DNA from: Oncomelania hupensis
Taxonomy: Eukaryota; Mollusca; Gastropoda; Littorinimorpha; Pomatiopsidae
Length of the DNA: 64,000 nt
Direction of reading: 5' to 3'
NCBI GenBank assembly: GCA_036898135.1
Contig: CM072525.1
Location: 26,139,059 to 26,203,058 of the forward strand
In this document: in pieces, positions 44,164 through 55,419 of the stretch
Layout of the letters: the number at the start of each line of letters is the position of its first letter
How positions within the stretch are numbered: the first letter of the stretch is position 1
Made by a program: the position numbers and the translations under genes
The notes under the pieces: model-generated
Databases searched by the model: none
What the model was told of the DNA's origin: nothing
Seen by the model: only the letters and a program-made list of their open reading frames with translations

Positions 44164-44609
44164 ACTTTTTTTGTCTTTTTCGGTGATGTGAAACGTATAT
44201 GAAATGCTGTTTAGAAGAAAAAGAAATAAAATAATGGAAAATTTAGTGTCGTGCTTTAAAAAAAAAAAAAGTGGTGGTTGTATTTGTGTGTTTGTTTTGT
44301 GTGTGTGTGTGTGAGGACGGAGAGGAGGAGGGTTGATTTTGACAGTGATGAAAGTGAACTGGTGATGGTGATTAATTAGTGTAATGATGGTGATTGCTGC
44401 TAAAGATGATATTGATGATTGCCTATTCACCAAGATGGGTAGAAATATGAAATAAATTATGCAAATTCACACCCAATTTTTTTTTAAATTACAAGAATAT
44501 GGAAGGAACACCTGCACCCTATTAAAAAAAAAAACATTCACTATACATTTATTCAAAAACAAATTATAAATACATCCCAAAAGGAAGTCACGCGAAAAGC
44601 ACAAGATAG

Positions 44610-44950
44610 CATACCTGTCAAGTGCTACGGATTTTTGCGTAGCACTACGCATTTTAAACATTTTCCCATTGCTACGGCGTATCACAAAGCTGCTACGCAA
44701 TTTTTCAAAAGTGAAAAACGTACATGAAAATGTTTATAATGATAATGGTAATAGCTAAAGTGTTGTGCATTAACAAGATTTTACAATAAATTTGTAAACA
44801 CATTGGATGTGTGTGTTTATATTGGATGCAGAAGTTTCCAGTTTTGTTGCGAATCACGTGATTCACATTAGTGCTACACCAAACCTCCATTTGCTATGGT
44901 TTTTCTGTTAAATTGCTACACCACAACCCGAAAGCCCCTTGACAGGTATG
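44610..44950. mobile_element. 341-bp MITE with CATACCTGTCAAG ends
   Basis: CATACCTGTCAAG at the left and CTTGACAGGTATG at the right are perfect inverted repeats. AGATAG flanks both ends (44604-44609 and 44951-44956). Next to each terminus lie GCTACGG/GCTACAC motifs. No coding frame. Confidence 0.8.
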
Positions 44951-45914
44951 AGATAGTGTACTGGGAAAGCTTATTTGTACAGGGGGATAGTGGGTGGGGT
45001 TATTCCTTTTTTGTTTTTTTTGTTTTTTCCCCACAACATATCATTTACTAAATATTGAAACAATTTTAAACTAATCCAGCCTGAGGGGTGAGCGGGTCAA
45101 TCCAACATTAGGGGTGTCAGGTTGGAAAAACGGCTACGGTCTTTTTGCAAAAGTTGTCTTCAAAAGTGATTTTTTTTTCCTTTTGCACCGATTTGTCCGG
45201 TAACTGGAACAAGATCATGGATTTGACCGTCAAACGTCCTTGACGAGAGCTCACTTATTATTTAAGCGGAATTTACACGTTTCTCGTGATTTTTTTGTTC
45301 ACGTTGATTTTATATTTTTATTCTCTCTTTCTCTCTCTCTTTAAACTTTTGTATTATTTTAATACCTTCCTCCCCACATTCCTCCAAGTCACCCCCACCC
45401 CTATCCCACCATTACCATTCTTGTTGAAATGAATGTACTGTCTGCTTTCGAGGCTTTCTGAGAATGGCTGGAGGAAGGGTGAGGAGAATTGCGTGGAGAG
45501 GATGAGGGGAGGAAAGTGAGAGAGAAAGAGAGATTTGATGGGAGGGGATTTTGGAGTTTGGACCTAATTATTTATTTATTTTTGACAGCGAACTCGTCCT
45601 GCTCAAAAACATCTAATGACTTTTATATATATACCGAACGTTGAATAGAAAAAAAAAAAATCTATACAAATATAAATCCAATTTTTCTGGGCCAGCTTTG
45701 TGAGGACAGTGCCAAGTCATATTACCTAAGAGTGAAAACTGGACGTTGATTAGAAAAGTACGATACAACATAAATCTAACAAAGAGAGGTGTTACCGACC
45801 TCTCTTCTATCACGGACAGCTTTCTGAGGGCTACGCCCAGTCTTAACAGTTGCAGAACGGGTGTCCAAAACTGAAGATTTCAAATTACGCCTCCTATTTT
45901 CTCGGCAGTAGTTT
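44951..45914. other. Anonymous DNA
   Basis: T-rich and pyrimidine-rich tracts. Around 45640-45780 the phrase TTTTCTGGGCCAGCTTTGTG suggests an old repeat. No gene. Confidence 0.4.
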
Positions 45915-46335
45915 AGCAGATCTACAACGAAGAATACAAAGCGTGGAGATGAGGTGCTACTGAAGACTTCTGGGCATTTCTTATACACAGCACATCACCA
46001 ACGACGAGGTCCGACAGACCATCACACAAGACATTGCACAACACGATGACCTGCTCACAGTGGTGAAAAAACGGAAACTCCGATGGTATGGCCACGTCAC
46101 CAAATCATCAGGTCTTGCAAAGACCATCCTGCAAGGCACAGTGCAAAGAGGTAGAAGAATAGGGAGACCGAAAAAGAGGTGGGAGGACAACATTCGAGAA
46201 TGGACTGGTTTGACACCGAGTGAAGCCATCAGGGTTGATGAGGACAGAGAAAGATGGAGTACACTGGTTAAACGATCATCTGTGGTGCCCCTACGACCTC
46301 TGAGTTACGGAATAGGATAGTATAGGATAGGATAT
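45915..46335 (+). mobile_element. GGATA-tail LINE, copy G (3' end)
   Basis: The copy starts in AGCAGATCTACAACGAAGAA and keeps the C-terminal frame (46060-46320, GHVTKSSGLAKTILQG, GRPKKRWEDNIREW) to its natural stop, then a short GGATA tail. This is one of the cleaner C-termini. The 3' end lies about 460 bp past the stop of the MAM/ZP gene, which runs in the opposite direction. Confidence 0.85.
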
Positions 46336-46532
46336 GGGTTCTCAGAGAGTGAGAGGGAGAGACAGACTGACTTACAAAGTGAGAGAGGCAGATAGGAAGA
46401 GGACACAAAGAGAAAGAGAGATAGAGAAAACATAACAGAATTAAAAAGAAAGAAAGAACACAGAAAGGACAAAAAAGATCCATAAAAAAACAACAAATTA
46501 TGAACTTGAAAATAAGGAAACTTATATATATT

Positions 46533-46538
46533 TTTATT
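46533..46538 (-). terminator. Candidate polyadenylation signal of the MAM/ZP gene
   Basis: AATAAA on the minus strand, 259 bases after the TGA of the last exon. It is the first clear hexamer noticed downstream of the stop. Confidence 0.4.
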
Positions 46539-46796
46539 CCGAATATAACATTTAATATCAAACTTAAGCCAGTCCAAAATTGTGTGCGCCCATTGATGTT
46601 AAAAGAAGATAGTAGGCTACCATTAATAATGATTCGTAGGAAACAAAGATTTTCTCCGGGTTAGGAGGTTGCAGAAGAAATCCCCTGTAAAATGTGTACA
46701 TTCCAGTAATAAAATTCTACAATTCCAGTAAACATCCTAACAGTGTCCAACAATGGTGTAAAAGAATACCTGGGGTGAGAGAATAATTAAACCTGC

Positions 46797-47015
46797 TCAA
46801 TAAAATACGAAACTGACGTCCATTATATTCCCTTCATGCACTTCGCTGTTCGCAGTGAAAGAGTGATCGCTCCTGAACACAACATGGCCATGACCGCGGT
46901 GGACTCGTTGCGCAGTACTATTGTCGGGTCCTATACTATTTCCATTGCTGAAAACATCTCTGAAAAGTCTATCCGTCATAGCTGATCGCTTTCTTCTGCG
47001 CACGCAAGTTGGCCG
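46797..47015 (-). CDS. MAM/ZP gene exon 19: last ZP cysteine, furin site, C-terminus
   Basis: The acceptor is a strong polypyrimidine tract ending CCCCACAG at 47016-47017, and the intron phase is 0. The exon opens RPTCV, then RRRKRSAMTDRL, a furin-type site where ZP proteins are normally cut. A polar tail of about 60 residues ends at TGA 46797-46799. No hydrophobic anchor follows the cleavage site, unusual for a ZP protein. Another exon could replace this end if a donor inside it is used. Confidence 0.8.
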   Translation of the reverse strand, partial: RPTCVRRRKRSAMTDRLFRDVFSNGNSIGPDNSTAQRVHRGHGHVVFRSDHSFTANSEVHEGNIMDVSFVFY

Positions 47016-47041
47016 CTGTGGGGAAGAAAAAAAAACAATTC

Positions 47042-47076
<35 letters not shown>

Positions 47077-47513
47077 CAAGCATGCGTACACAAACTCTGT
47101 TCGCATTTTATCCAATGCAACCCAAGGTCTGTGTGTTTAGCAATTAAAACACACGTCCAAATGGAATTCAACAAAAATGATTTGCTGTTTATTTCTAAAT
47201 TTATTGTACTTACATAGCTCTTTACCAGCACAAGAGCTGCTCAAGGCGCTGGCCGAAGCAGGATCTAACTCAAGCCATCCGAGGCGCCAACGGGGTTTGC
47301 TTTAAGGCGCATCGTAAAACGCCCCAGAGGGATAAATAATATGAATAAACAATAATAATCTTCGTCACATAGCAATACGAACTGGAATGGCATTGGGGAA
47401 AAAAATAGTAGCAGCGTTGCAGACACGCACACTGTACACTTTAACTGAAAGTGTGATGGCGTGGCAACGAGGTTCTTTTCCTTAAATGAATAAATAAATA
47501 ACTACAACTTTAC

Positions 47514-47676
47514 CACATAGCAGGAGAAGTCCGTGGCAGAGTTGCAGACACTCACAGTACACTTCAGTTCAAAGTTCAAGGGCATGGCGGCAGCTTTGAA
47601 CACTCGAATGAACAACAGCTCAGACCCTTGTTGTTTGCCGTCCATCATCAGTACTCCCAGTGGACTGATGGCGCAC
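47514..47676 (-). CDS. MAM/ZP gene exon 18: ZP-C core
   Basis: The exon (163 bp, phase 2 to 0) starts after a TTTTGTTTAG acceptor and ends before GTAAAG. It encodes CAISPLGVLMMDGKQQG, LLFIRVFKAAAM and ELKCTVSVCNSATDFSCYV. The order NGC, hydrophobic strand, C-x-V-x-V-C, then C is the ZP-C signature. Confidence 0.8.
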
Positions 47677-47938
47677 CTAAACAAAACGGCAGCTGTTTCA
47701 GTGAGTCCTGATGCCATTGTTGCCCCGAACTTCTGCACTAGACAGAGTGATCATAGAAGGGGTTTATTACATCCACAGTATTGCGGTGAAAGCTCTCCGA
47801 TAAGCGCATTAAAAATTGTGTCCGCAGATTCTTTATGGCCCTTGCTGACGTCTGAGGAAAATCCCCCTAAAAACGTCCACAGCGCGCTGAAACATCATGA
47901 TAATGCACTTTAGTATGCTCAGTCCCGTGCTGACTTAC

Positions 47939-48017
47939 CCATTACTGACGGCAGTGAAGTACTGTCCTCGGTAGTTTCGTAGCAAACATTGTTGCAGCTT
48001 CACCTCTGTGAAACCAC
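47939..48017 (-). CDS. MAM/ZP gene exon 17: ZP-C
   Basis: The exon is 79 bp, phase 1 to 2. The acceptor is CTTGTGACAG and the donor GTAAGTC. It encodes GFTEVKLQQCLLRN and YFTAVSN, the strand pair around the first ZP-C cysteine. The split Gly codon completes the NGC motif with exon 18. Confidence 0.75.
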
Positions 48018-48189
48018 CTGTCACAAGCATAAAGAAACCATAATAAAAATAAAATCCAAAATGAAAAAAAAGTTACCCACAAACAAAATAATAAAATAAT
48101 AAAGTATCAAACATAAACATCAAGGAATTGGTGCTTCTGCAATGACTATTACCCACTCAGAGCACCATTTTATAATATTTTTTTATCAG

Positions 48190-48473
48190 GGAAGCTCTCT
48201 GCCTGTTGGATTTTTTTTATATGTATGTGTTTTTTTGATTTTTTATAATGATGTTTGTATTCTATTTTGTGTTTGTAAACGAGGGTTCGATAAATTAGAG
48301 AATAGCCTCAGCGTCCCCTGCGTGGGATGCCTTTATTGTACAGTGACCGGCTGGTAGAGTGCCTTCAGTTATACCACTGGAACTGTTTCAGCAGATTTTT
48401 AATGCGTATTAGGGGGTCAGTCCTCTTTCAGCCAAGTTGTGGTCTTGATTTTGTGGTCCTGATTCGGCTCTTT
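48190..48473 (+). mobile_element. Element Z, copy 6, first part
   Basis: The copy begins within the middle of Z (CTGCCTGTTGGATT) and runs to GTCCTGATTCGGCTCTTT, where LINE copy H interrupts it. The remainder is 49628-49680. Confidence 0.85.
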
Positions 48474-49627
48474 TTGCGAGAAATACCTACAGCACCAACA
48501 ACATCTATATCATGTGTTTGTAGACCTCAAGAAAGCCTTTGACCGAATCTGGCATGCAGCTCTGTGGGCAACCATGAGATGGTACAGCATCAGCCCTAAA
48601 ATTACTGAAGTCATCAAAAGCCTGTATGACAAGTCGACCAGTGCAGTCCTCCACAACAGCGCCATCGGAAACTGGTTCAGAGCAACAATCGGTGTGCGTC
48701 AAGGATGACTACTCTCTCCAACACTCTTTAACAGCTTCTTCGAGCGCATCATGTCATATTCGCTTGCAGATCACGAAGGCACAGTCAGCATAGGGATTAG
48801 AGCAATCTCCAACCTCCGTTTTGCGGAGGTCAGACATTGATGGATTGGCTGGAGGGGAACAAGAACTTGAACAGCTGGTACAGAGGCTTGACACCACTTC
48901 CTGAGACTATGGAATGGAAAAGAGTGCAGAGAAGACCATAATGATGACCAACAACACCAAATACATCAACATGGGCATCAACGTCCAAGGCCAATCCTTC
49001 AACACAGTGCATAGCTTCAAATATTTAGGAGACATTGTATCAGACAATGGGTCCCGAGAGGAAGTCCTCTCCAGGATCGCACAAACAACTGCTGCCCTGA
49101 AAAGGTTGAAGCCCATTTGGAAAGACAGGAGCATCAGTCTACAATCCAAGGTAAGGCTGCTGCGCTCCCTTGTCATCTCATATACGCTTGCGAAACATAA
49201 ACCCTCACAGCCGATCTACAAAGAAGAATACAAAGCATGGAGATGAGGTGCTACTGAAGACTTCTGGACATTTCCTATACCCAGCACATCACCAACAACA
49301 AAGTCCGACAGACCATCACACAAGCCACTGGACAACACGATGACCTGCTCACAGTGGTGACGAAACGGAAACTCCGATGGTATGGCCACGCCACCAGAGC
49401 ATCAGGCCTTGCAAAAACCATCCCGTAAGACACAGTGCAAGGAGGCAGAAGAAGATGCAGACAGAAAAAGAGGTGGGAGGACATCATTCGAGAATGGACT
49501 GGTTTGACACTGAAAGAAGCCATGAGGGTTGCTGAGAACAGAGAAAGATGGATTACACCGGTTAAACGATCATCTGTGATGCCCCAATGACCTTTGAGCT
49601 ACGGGATAGGATAGGATAGGATAGATA
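48474..49627 (+). mobile_element. GGATA-tail LINE, copy H, inserted into element Z
   Basis: This 5'-truncated copy starts in the RT (GCGAGAAATACCTACAGC) and ends with a GGATA tail. The target GATTCGGCTCTTT (48461-48473) recurs as GATTCAGCTCTTT (49628-49640), a 13-bp duplication with one change. The RT has FVDLKKAFDRIWH, a TGA after IGVRQG, and frameshifts near 48830 and 49195. The C-terminal frame is broken. Confidence 0.9.
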
Positions 49628-49680
49628 GATTCAGCTCTTTGCAGTCCGCTGGACCTGTAAGCAATGAATAACTAACTAAC
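49628..49680 (+). mobile_element. Element Z, copy 6, 3' end
   Basis: After the duplicated target the Z sequence continues: GCAGTCCGCTGGACCTGTAA, then an AATAACTAACTAAC tail. Confidence 0.85.
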
Positions 49681-49945
49681 TAGCTGCCTTGACCTTTGCG
49701 ATAAAACAACTGTGAGGGAGCCCTGCCACTAAACCTGGTAATGTCCCTAGGAATCTTTGGCCCCAATCTGTTCAGTAGTTCTAGAGATATGGTGTACCAC
49801 GGACCGACAGACCGACATTGTGCTCCTCCCAAAACTAAATATATTCTCAGATGAGGAGAGGAGAAGGAAGAAGAAGAGGAACAACAACAACAGCAAAGAG
49901 GACGAGGATGGAAAGGACGACAACGCATAAACATGGGATATATAC

Positions 49946-50067
49946 CTGTGTTCGGTATGTTGAGTTGGAACAGCACCTGCACGAAATTGAAGGGATACCA
50001 ACTTCCGGCATTCTTGAACAGGCGACTTTGTCCTATCTTTGTAGCCGTCATGGTGATCCGCGGTCTG
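49946..50067 (-). CDS. MAM/ZP gene exon 16: start of the ZP-C region
   Basis: The exon is 122 bp, phase 2 to 1. The acceptor is GGTCACCAG and the donor GTATAT. It encodes PRITMTATKIGQ, NAGSWYPFN and FVQVLFQLNIPNT, which fits the first ZP-C strands. It joins directly to the linker exon, so no ZP-N half precedes it. Confidence 0.7.
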
Positions 50068-50625
50068 CTGGTGACCAATCAATTAACCAACACTTACAAG
50101 TTAGTCAATCAACATCATAGAGCAATTAATTAATTTATCCGATCATATAGACTATATTGCAGAAAAAAAATCTTAGCGTTCCCTATGAACATTTGCCAGG
50201 ACTATACCCAGTGTTCGACAACGATCATTTTTACTACCCCCCAAAAATATAATTTTAATATAGATCTGACCATCAATGTCTACGTTTGTCCAGTGGTAAT
50301 CATAGATGTCAGCAAAAAATGGCTAGGCTGTAACGACTATGCTTTGTTACTTTGTTTTCGCTGGGTGCGACTTTGGGGAGGGAATGGGAGGATGAGGAGG
50401 GGAGTATCCACCAAACTTACATTGCTGCACCACTATTGCGATATTAAAAATTAATCAAATCAAAGCGTTATCAAAAAGTGGCAATTCTATCATTTAAAAA
50501 AAAAAAAAATATCTAGGACTCTGATTTTTGGAGTGATTATCCCAAAATTAATGTTTTAATATTAACTTACATTACAACAAGTTTGACTAAATCTCTACTA
50601 TTAAATGAGTGAAAATAGTACTTAC

Positions 50626-50704
50626 GGCTCCAGAGGCCCTACAGTTTTTGTGCCCTCTGGAGAAACAGTTGTTGTGCCCTCTGGAGAAACAGTTGTTGTG
50701 TCCT
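50626..50704 (-). CDS. MAM/ZP gene exon 15: Thr/Pro linker with 24-bp repeat
   Basis: The exon is 79 bp, phase 1 to 2. It encodes TTTVSPEG twice, then TKTVGPLE, a mucin-like linker likely to be O-glycosylated. Each 24-bp unit ends with TTTCTCCAG before AGG, so three acceptors in the same phase lie 24 bp apart (50705, 50681, 50657). The donor is GTAAGT. The longest form is given here. Confidence 0.65.
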
Positions 50705-51151
50705 CTGGAGAAACAACAACAAACACATACAATTTGAAAACTGTTTACACCACTACGTCTGCTTATTTCACCAGAAATACATACAATACGTGTACAGAAG
50801 AATTTGAAGGGTCTAGAAAGGAGACCGAGATATGTTAGGGATATTCCTTTTCTCAAGACCAGCTTTATGATGATGATAGTATTTATTAACATCCTAAATG
50901 GCGCCACACGCTTTCATGGATTTCAGGTTTATGACGGGGCGGTAGTGCCAGCGCTTCTCCTTTGTTGCATAAAGTGTCGTCACCAGTTGGAATGAATGCC
51001 ATGTACCCAAGTTTAGCTGTGTGGACTGTTCTGTGGTGCTTCCTCTGTCTGTTCTTTCAATGGTACAAGAACGATCTTCGTAAATGTGTTATTTAAAAAA
51101 GCAATACACCACAGCAACAACAAAATATTCAAAATAGAATTAAATCTGTAC

Positions 51152-51257
51152 CTGCCAAGCAGTTTCCATTTCTGACGTCGATGTTGTCAATAGCAATGTT
51201 TCCTAGCAACCGTGATCCAGGACTCGACTGCTGCACGCGTCTGGCTTCAAACAGCAG
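51152..51257 (-). CDS. MAM/ZP gene exon 14: MAM4 C-terminal part
   Basis: The exon is 106 bp, phase 0 to 1. The acceptor is GACATTTCAG and the donor GTACAG. It encodes LLFEARRVQQ, GNIAIDNIDVRNGNC, the classic MAM ending with the Ala-Ile-Asp-(Asp/Asn)-Ile strand and the last Cys. Confidence 0.85.
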
Positions 51258-51436
51258 CTGAAATGTCACACACAAATTCCGGATATATTAAGATGCAAGA
51301 TGATGTATTACCTTTATTCGCAAAAGTTTGACTTTCACAAATCGAAGGCCAAACCTGAAAAATAGAGGGAAACTAATGTTAAGGAAAAATTGTCTAGTTG
51401 TTATTATGTTAATACATATTAACTATAGTGTTAACA

Positions 51437-51560
51437 TACTATACTATACTATACTATACTATACTACTATACTATACTATACTATACTATACTATACTAT
51501 ACTTAACTATACTATACTATACTATACAATACTATACTATACTATTGTATACTATTGTAT
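51437..51560. repeat. (ACTAT)n array
   Basis: The same pentamer as at 4726-4812, with a few interruptions. It lies in the intron between exons 13 and 14. Confidence 0.9.
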
Positions 51561-52118
51561 ACTATATTATAGTTATTTTTAGGTTAATATGTTCATTACA
51601 TCATTAGGCAAATGGAAGTAAAGACACACACACAAAAACGCGTGTTTGTTAGTATGAGTATTGCGTTGTAATCATTGTAGAAATCGCTGGCCGGGTGACA
51701 GTAATAAATTGAGACATAATTTTAAATAATTTAAAAATAAATGTGCTCCCTAACATGAGAAACCCGTTTTGAATGTTGCAGTTTTGAATGCTAATGCACT
51801 GCTGCAGAAAATCGTCACCTTTACATTACATTGGTTTATGATTATCGATTCTCTGCGCCAAACATTATTAAAGGTTAAGATCCACTGAGCGACATTTACA
51901 CTTCAGTTGTTAATCTTCCATACTTGTTTTCATTATTCTGCATGCGTCATAATTTTATTTGTATTATATTTTATTGATCTAAACAGTAAATTCAAAGGTA
52001 ACGCACACTGGAAGTCAATCACAGAGAATATATTTAAGAACGTTCCGCTTTCTAGTTAATTAGAGCATAATTTTGTACACGAAGCGAAGTTGCTCATGTA
52101 CTTTAAACACCAAGATAC

Positions 52119-52255
52119 CTGCATAGGAGAAAGGAGCTGTATGGGAATTTTGACCGTTTTCCAACTTTGACCGTGATCACCTGTCATTTCCCAGCCGGTT
52201 CCTGTGAGGGCAGTATCGTTCTTGGTCAGTACTCTCAACCAACCCACGTTCTGGC
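52119..52255 (-). CDS. MAM/ZP gene exon 13: MAM4 middle part
   Basis: The exon is 137 bp, phase 1 to 0. The acceptor follows a T-rich tract ending TTCCAG and the donor is GTATCT. It encodes NVGWLRVLTKND, TGTGWEMTGDHGQSWKTV and KIPIQLLSPMQ, the usual MAM pattern of beta strands with Trp before the long strand. Confidence 0.85.
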
Positions 52256-52620
52256 CTGGAACAAAAAAAAAGACTAACAGTTAATAGAATGGATTGCAAG
52301 CTTCTCCCGGATCCCCAAATACAAAGTCAGTAAAATGCAACACTTGAAGGGCAAACCTCATATTTACTTAAACAAACCTTGAACCATGCAGAAGAAGGGA
52401 CTGGTAACTCGATGAAGGTGTCCCATTGAAATTGACAGTACCACACTGCCTTATCTATATTACGATGGTTAAGATCAGTCCATGTTCTGCACTGTATTCA
52501 CGGTGTTCTGTAGCAAACATTTTCTACATCGTGAGCTAGCCTTCACTTTCAAATTCACCCGGTCTTAATGCTCTGCATGCGTGAACTGTTTCAGCTTCTA
52601 GGCGGTAATGATAACCTTAC

Positions 52621-52740
52621 CGTGCATGTGATACGAAAAGCTCAGACACAGTTGTTGCGGTTGCCACGTGATCGGAGGTGACGTCAGCACCGTTATCTCA
52701 TCGTCTGACTTAGGGGTCCACTGGAACCACAGGTAAGAAC
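52621..52740 (-). CDS. MAM/ZP gene exon 12: MAM4, Cys-x-Ser-Phe strand
   Basis: The exon is 120 bp, phase 1 to 1. The acceptor is GCTGTACAG and the donor GTAAGG. It encodes SYLWFQWTP, VLTSPPI and LCLSFSYHMH, the conserved MAM strand with Cys. Confidence 0.85.
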
Positions 52741-52990
52741 CTGTACAGCACAGGGGGAAAAAAAAGAAGATTTTTCAGGAAAGCGAAAACAAATCCCTGT
52801 AATCATAATGTTGAAGCGTGGTTATTACATGTCGAAAATAATTTTCATTGTTTGCAAAAGAAGATAAAGAAGTTCTAATTTGAGGTGAAGGGGCGGATGG
52901 GGAGAGGGGAGAAAGAGCACTTCAACTCCGCAGAATCTTTAAGATGCGGCCTAAATGAAAAGGAGAAAGAGATCTCTGAATAGGGAGAAT

Positions 52991-53567
52991 TGCATTACAT
53001 TACATGATTGTTGCTTTAGGTCCATCGGACTCTTCCAAGCCAAATCAGGACCGGACAACCCCTGATCCGCATAAAAGATCTGCTGAAACAACCCTAGTGG
53101 TAAAACTGAAAGCTCTCCACCAGCCAGCCACTTTACAATAAAGACATCCCACGTAGGGGACGCTGAGGCTATACTCTAATTTATCGAACCCCCGTTTACA
53201 AAAACAAAATAGAATACAAACATTATTATAAATTATCAACAAAACACATACATATAAAATGCCTACATTGCTAAATAATATCATAGGAAGCCATAGTGAC
53301 CACCTGGCAGAAAGCGTCCAATATTCCCAAGCTGATCCAACAGTCCTCATACACAAATAAGGAGTCTTGTCCCGGAAGAGTTTTCAAGAAAAAAGGTAGG
53401 TGACTGGTCTAGCGAAGAAGAAAATAGTATAGCAGATTGATAGAACAGAGCAGGAATGAGAAAGAGCAAATGAGAAAGACAGCGACAGTGGTGTTTTTTT
53501 TAGGCACTAAATTTCCAGAACGTGGGGATACTATTTATACTGAAACCCCCGGCACCCCAACGGGGAA
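52991..53567 (-). mobile_element. Element Z, copy 7 (complete, intronic)
   Basis: This 577-bp complete copy is flanked by a perfect 12-bp duplication AATAGGGAGAAT (52979-52990 and 53568-53579). On the minus strand it starts CCCCGTTGGGGTGCCGGGGG and contains TATAAATAG. It lies in sense orientation in the intron between exons 11 and 12. Confidence 0.9.
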
Positions 53568-53652
53568 AATAGGGAGAATGAGATAGGCCTATATTGGACC
53601 TTTGTCATAGTATGCTTCAAGAAATGTCATCCCAAATCCAAATGAAGCCTAC

Positions 53653-53790
53653 CATAAGCATTTTGCAAAGCATCTTTGGAAGGACCGCCAGTTGTGACTT
53701 TACCATTGCCGATAGCCCAGCCTTGTAAATTTGTGTAGCCGCACATGTCTCCGTCGAAACCGCAGTCTGCTAGCGATGGTCTGATCTTAT
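53653..53790 (-). CDS. MAM/ZP gene exon 11: MAM4 N-terminal part
   Basis: The exon is 138 bp, phase 1 to 1. The acceptor is TTCCTGCTTAG and the donor GTAGGC. It encodes ADCGFDGDMCGYTNLQGW and a TTGGPSKDA turn, the opening Cys-x-Phe...Cys-x-Tyr/Trp of MAM. Confidence 0.85.
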
Positions 53791-54293
53791 CTAAGCAGGA
53801 AAATACAATACAAACAATAAAATGCAAAATAATTCAACACAATATAATACAATTTTACAATGATTGTTTTAAAAAAAATATGCTTATATTTTTAAAAAAA
53901 ATATCGCCCATATTTTCAAAATTCTGAATAAATGCACAATTTTTGGGTGCATGATTATATTCACACAAGTCAAATTAAAAAACCCAAACATAACACAGCG
54001 TATTGGTTGATCACAACTGCCAAATGGATGCTATATTTACAAAGTGAAATGACTAAAAATGTTAATTACCTTAACAATAAATGAATTACCAGTTGTCGAT
54101 ATTCTGTTAAGATCTGAACATTTTAAAACTGTTTAAATCCTTAATAATAAGAAACATACCGTGCAATGTGAAAAAAAACAACTTATCATGGCCTGGTGAG
54201 CTTTATAGTGACTTGACTGCACGCCAGGTAGTACAACAAACCTATAAAGTTTAAGCTAGTGCGATAAAGAATGAATGGAGTTAGTGAACATAC

Positions 54294-54384
54294 CGGGTTG
54301 CTCACAGGATCCTGCTTGCATCTGTACGCTGTCGAAGTATACTGATACAGATGTTGTTGGTTCTTTGGAGGCCTTTATGTATAC
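54294..54384 (-). CDS. MAM/ZP gene exon 10: MAM3 C-terminal part
   Basis: The exon is 91 bp, phase 0 to 1. The acceptor is TATATTAAAG, weak in pyrimidines, and the donor GTATGT. It encodes VYIKASKEP, SVSVYFDSVQMQAGSC. The usual Ala-Ile-Asp-Asp strand reads VYFDSV here. Confidence 0.75.
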
Positions 54385-54659
54385 CTTTAATATAAGAAAT
54401 TCTCTTACAATACAATAGTATACAATACAACTTTGCTATTGCCATAAAACAACACGGAAATGTGTCAGTGCATTCACATTTCAGTATTTAGTTAAATGTT
54501 ACTGTGTTTAATAAAACAAATTCTTCTGTATGGATTTTACTATTGTTTTACTACTGTCATATTACTAATACTGGTTTCATGTCACTGTGTGGTACTTTTT
54601 ACTTTGAGCTATTTTTTCATAGCTTCATTATTTATTCTTAATGTTATCTTCATTTATGT

Positions 54660-54796
54660 GTGTGTATGTGTGTGTGAGAGGGAGAGGGAGCGTATGTGCG
54701 TGTGTGTGTGCGTGAGAGGGAGAGAGAGAGCGTGTATGCGTGTGTGTGTGTGTGTGCGTATGAATGCTTCTCTTTAAAAATGCCTTTTTTAATACT

Positions 54797-54835
<39 letters not shown>

Positions 54836-54902
54836 CAGTAGTAGCAGTAGTAGTAGTAGCAGTAGTAGTAGTAGTAGCAGTAGTAGTAGTAGTTTCAGTG
54901 GC

Positions 54903-54937
<35 letters not shown>

Positions 54938-54980
54938 CAGCAGTAGTAGTAGTAGCAGTAGTAGTAGTAGTAGTAGTATT
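54660..54980. repeat. GT/GA and (TAG)n microsatellites
   Basis: A GT/GAGAGG array at 54655-54760, then a TAG array with CAG interruptions at 54799-54979, in the intron between exons 9 and 10. Confidence 0.9.
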
Positions 54981-55056
54981 CAGCTACAGAGGATTTGGAT
55001 TGGCCGAAGCCATAATAATGTTAAAAAGCGTGCAAAGTGCGGCCAGTGGGACATAC

Positions 55057-55147
55057 CCTGAATGGAACTTTGGTCTGCTTGCTGATGGTGAACTCTGTAT
55101 ACACCCAGTCATCTGGGTATTGTATATTCGTCGAAAACACAACCACA
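55057..55147 (-). CDS. MAM/ZP gene exon 9: MAM3
   Basis: The exon is 91 bp, phase 2 to 0. The acceptor is TTTTTCCTACAG and the donor GTATGT. It encodes VVVFSTNIQYPDDWVYTEFT and ends in KVPFR. The Trp before the last long strand and Pro-Phe before the junction fit MAM. Confidence 0.75.
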
Positions 55148-55419
55148 CTGTAGGAAAAATGTTTAAGCGAAAGATTAACATTTAGTTGGATTGGATTTGG
55201 ATTTGTGGATTTTCTTCGTCACCCTTTCAAGAGAAATGTGGGCTGCCAACTTTTCCAGGCTTCAATGCCTTTGAAAAATATTTGAAAGCTAGAAATAAAA
55301 TAGAGAATTAAGGAACATAAACCGAATGTACAACAAATGGCATCCATATAGACTGCACCTTTATTTAGTTAGAGCTACACAACCACACAAACGCACCTAC
55401 ACGCACACACACACAAACA

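Noticed and set aside
49680..50078. 132-codon minus-strand frame as a separate gene
   Set aside because: Its first 40 codons are exon 16 of the MAM/ZP gene; the rest runs through the donor into intron sequence.
51300..51357. Extra exon between MAM4 exons 13 and 14
   Set aside because: AG and GT borders exist, but the peptide is not MAM-like and exon 13 (phase 0) joins exon 14 (phase 0) directly with a complete domain.
53045..53356. Recurring 60-100 codon frame in element Z copies
   Set aside because: It is open in several copies, but its start and N-terminal part differ, it has no domain, and it breaks in others; the element is better read as non-coding.
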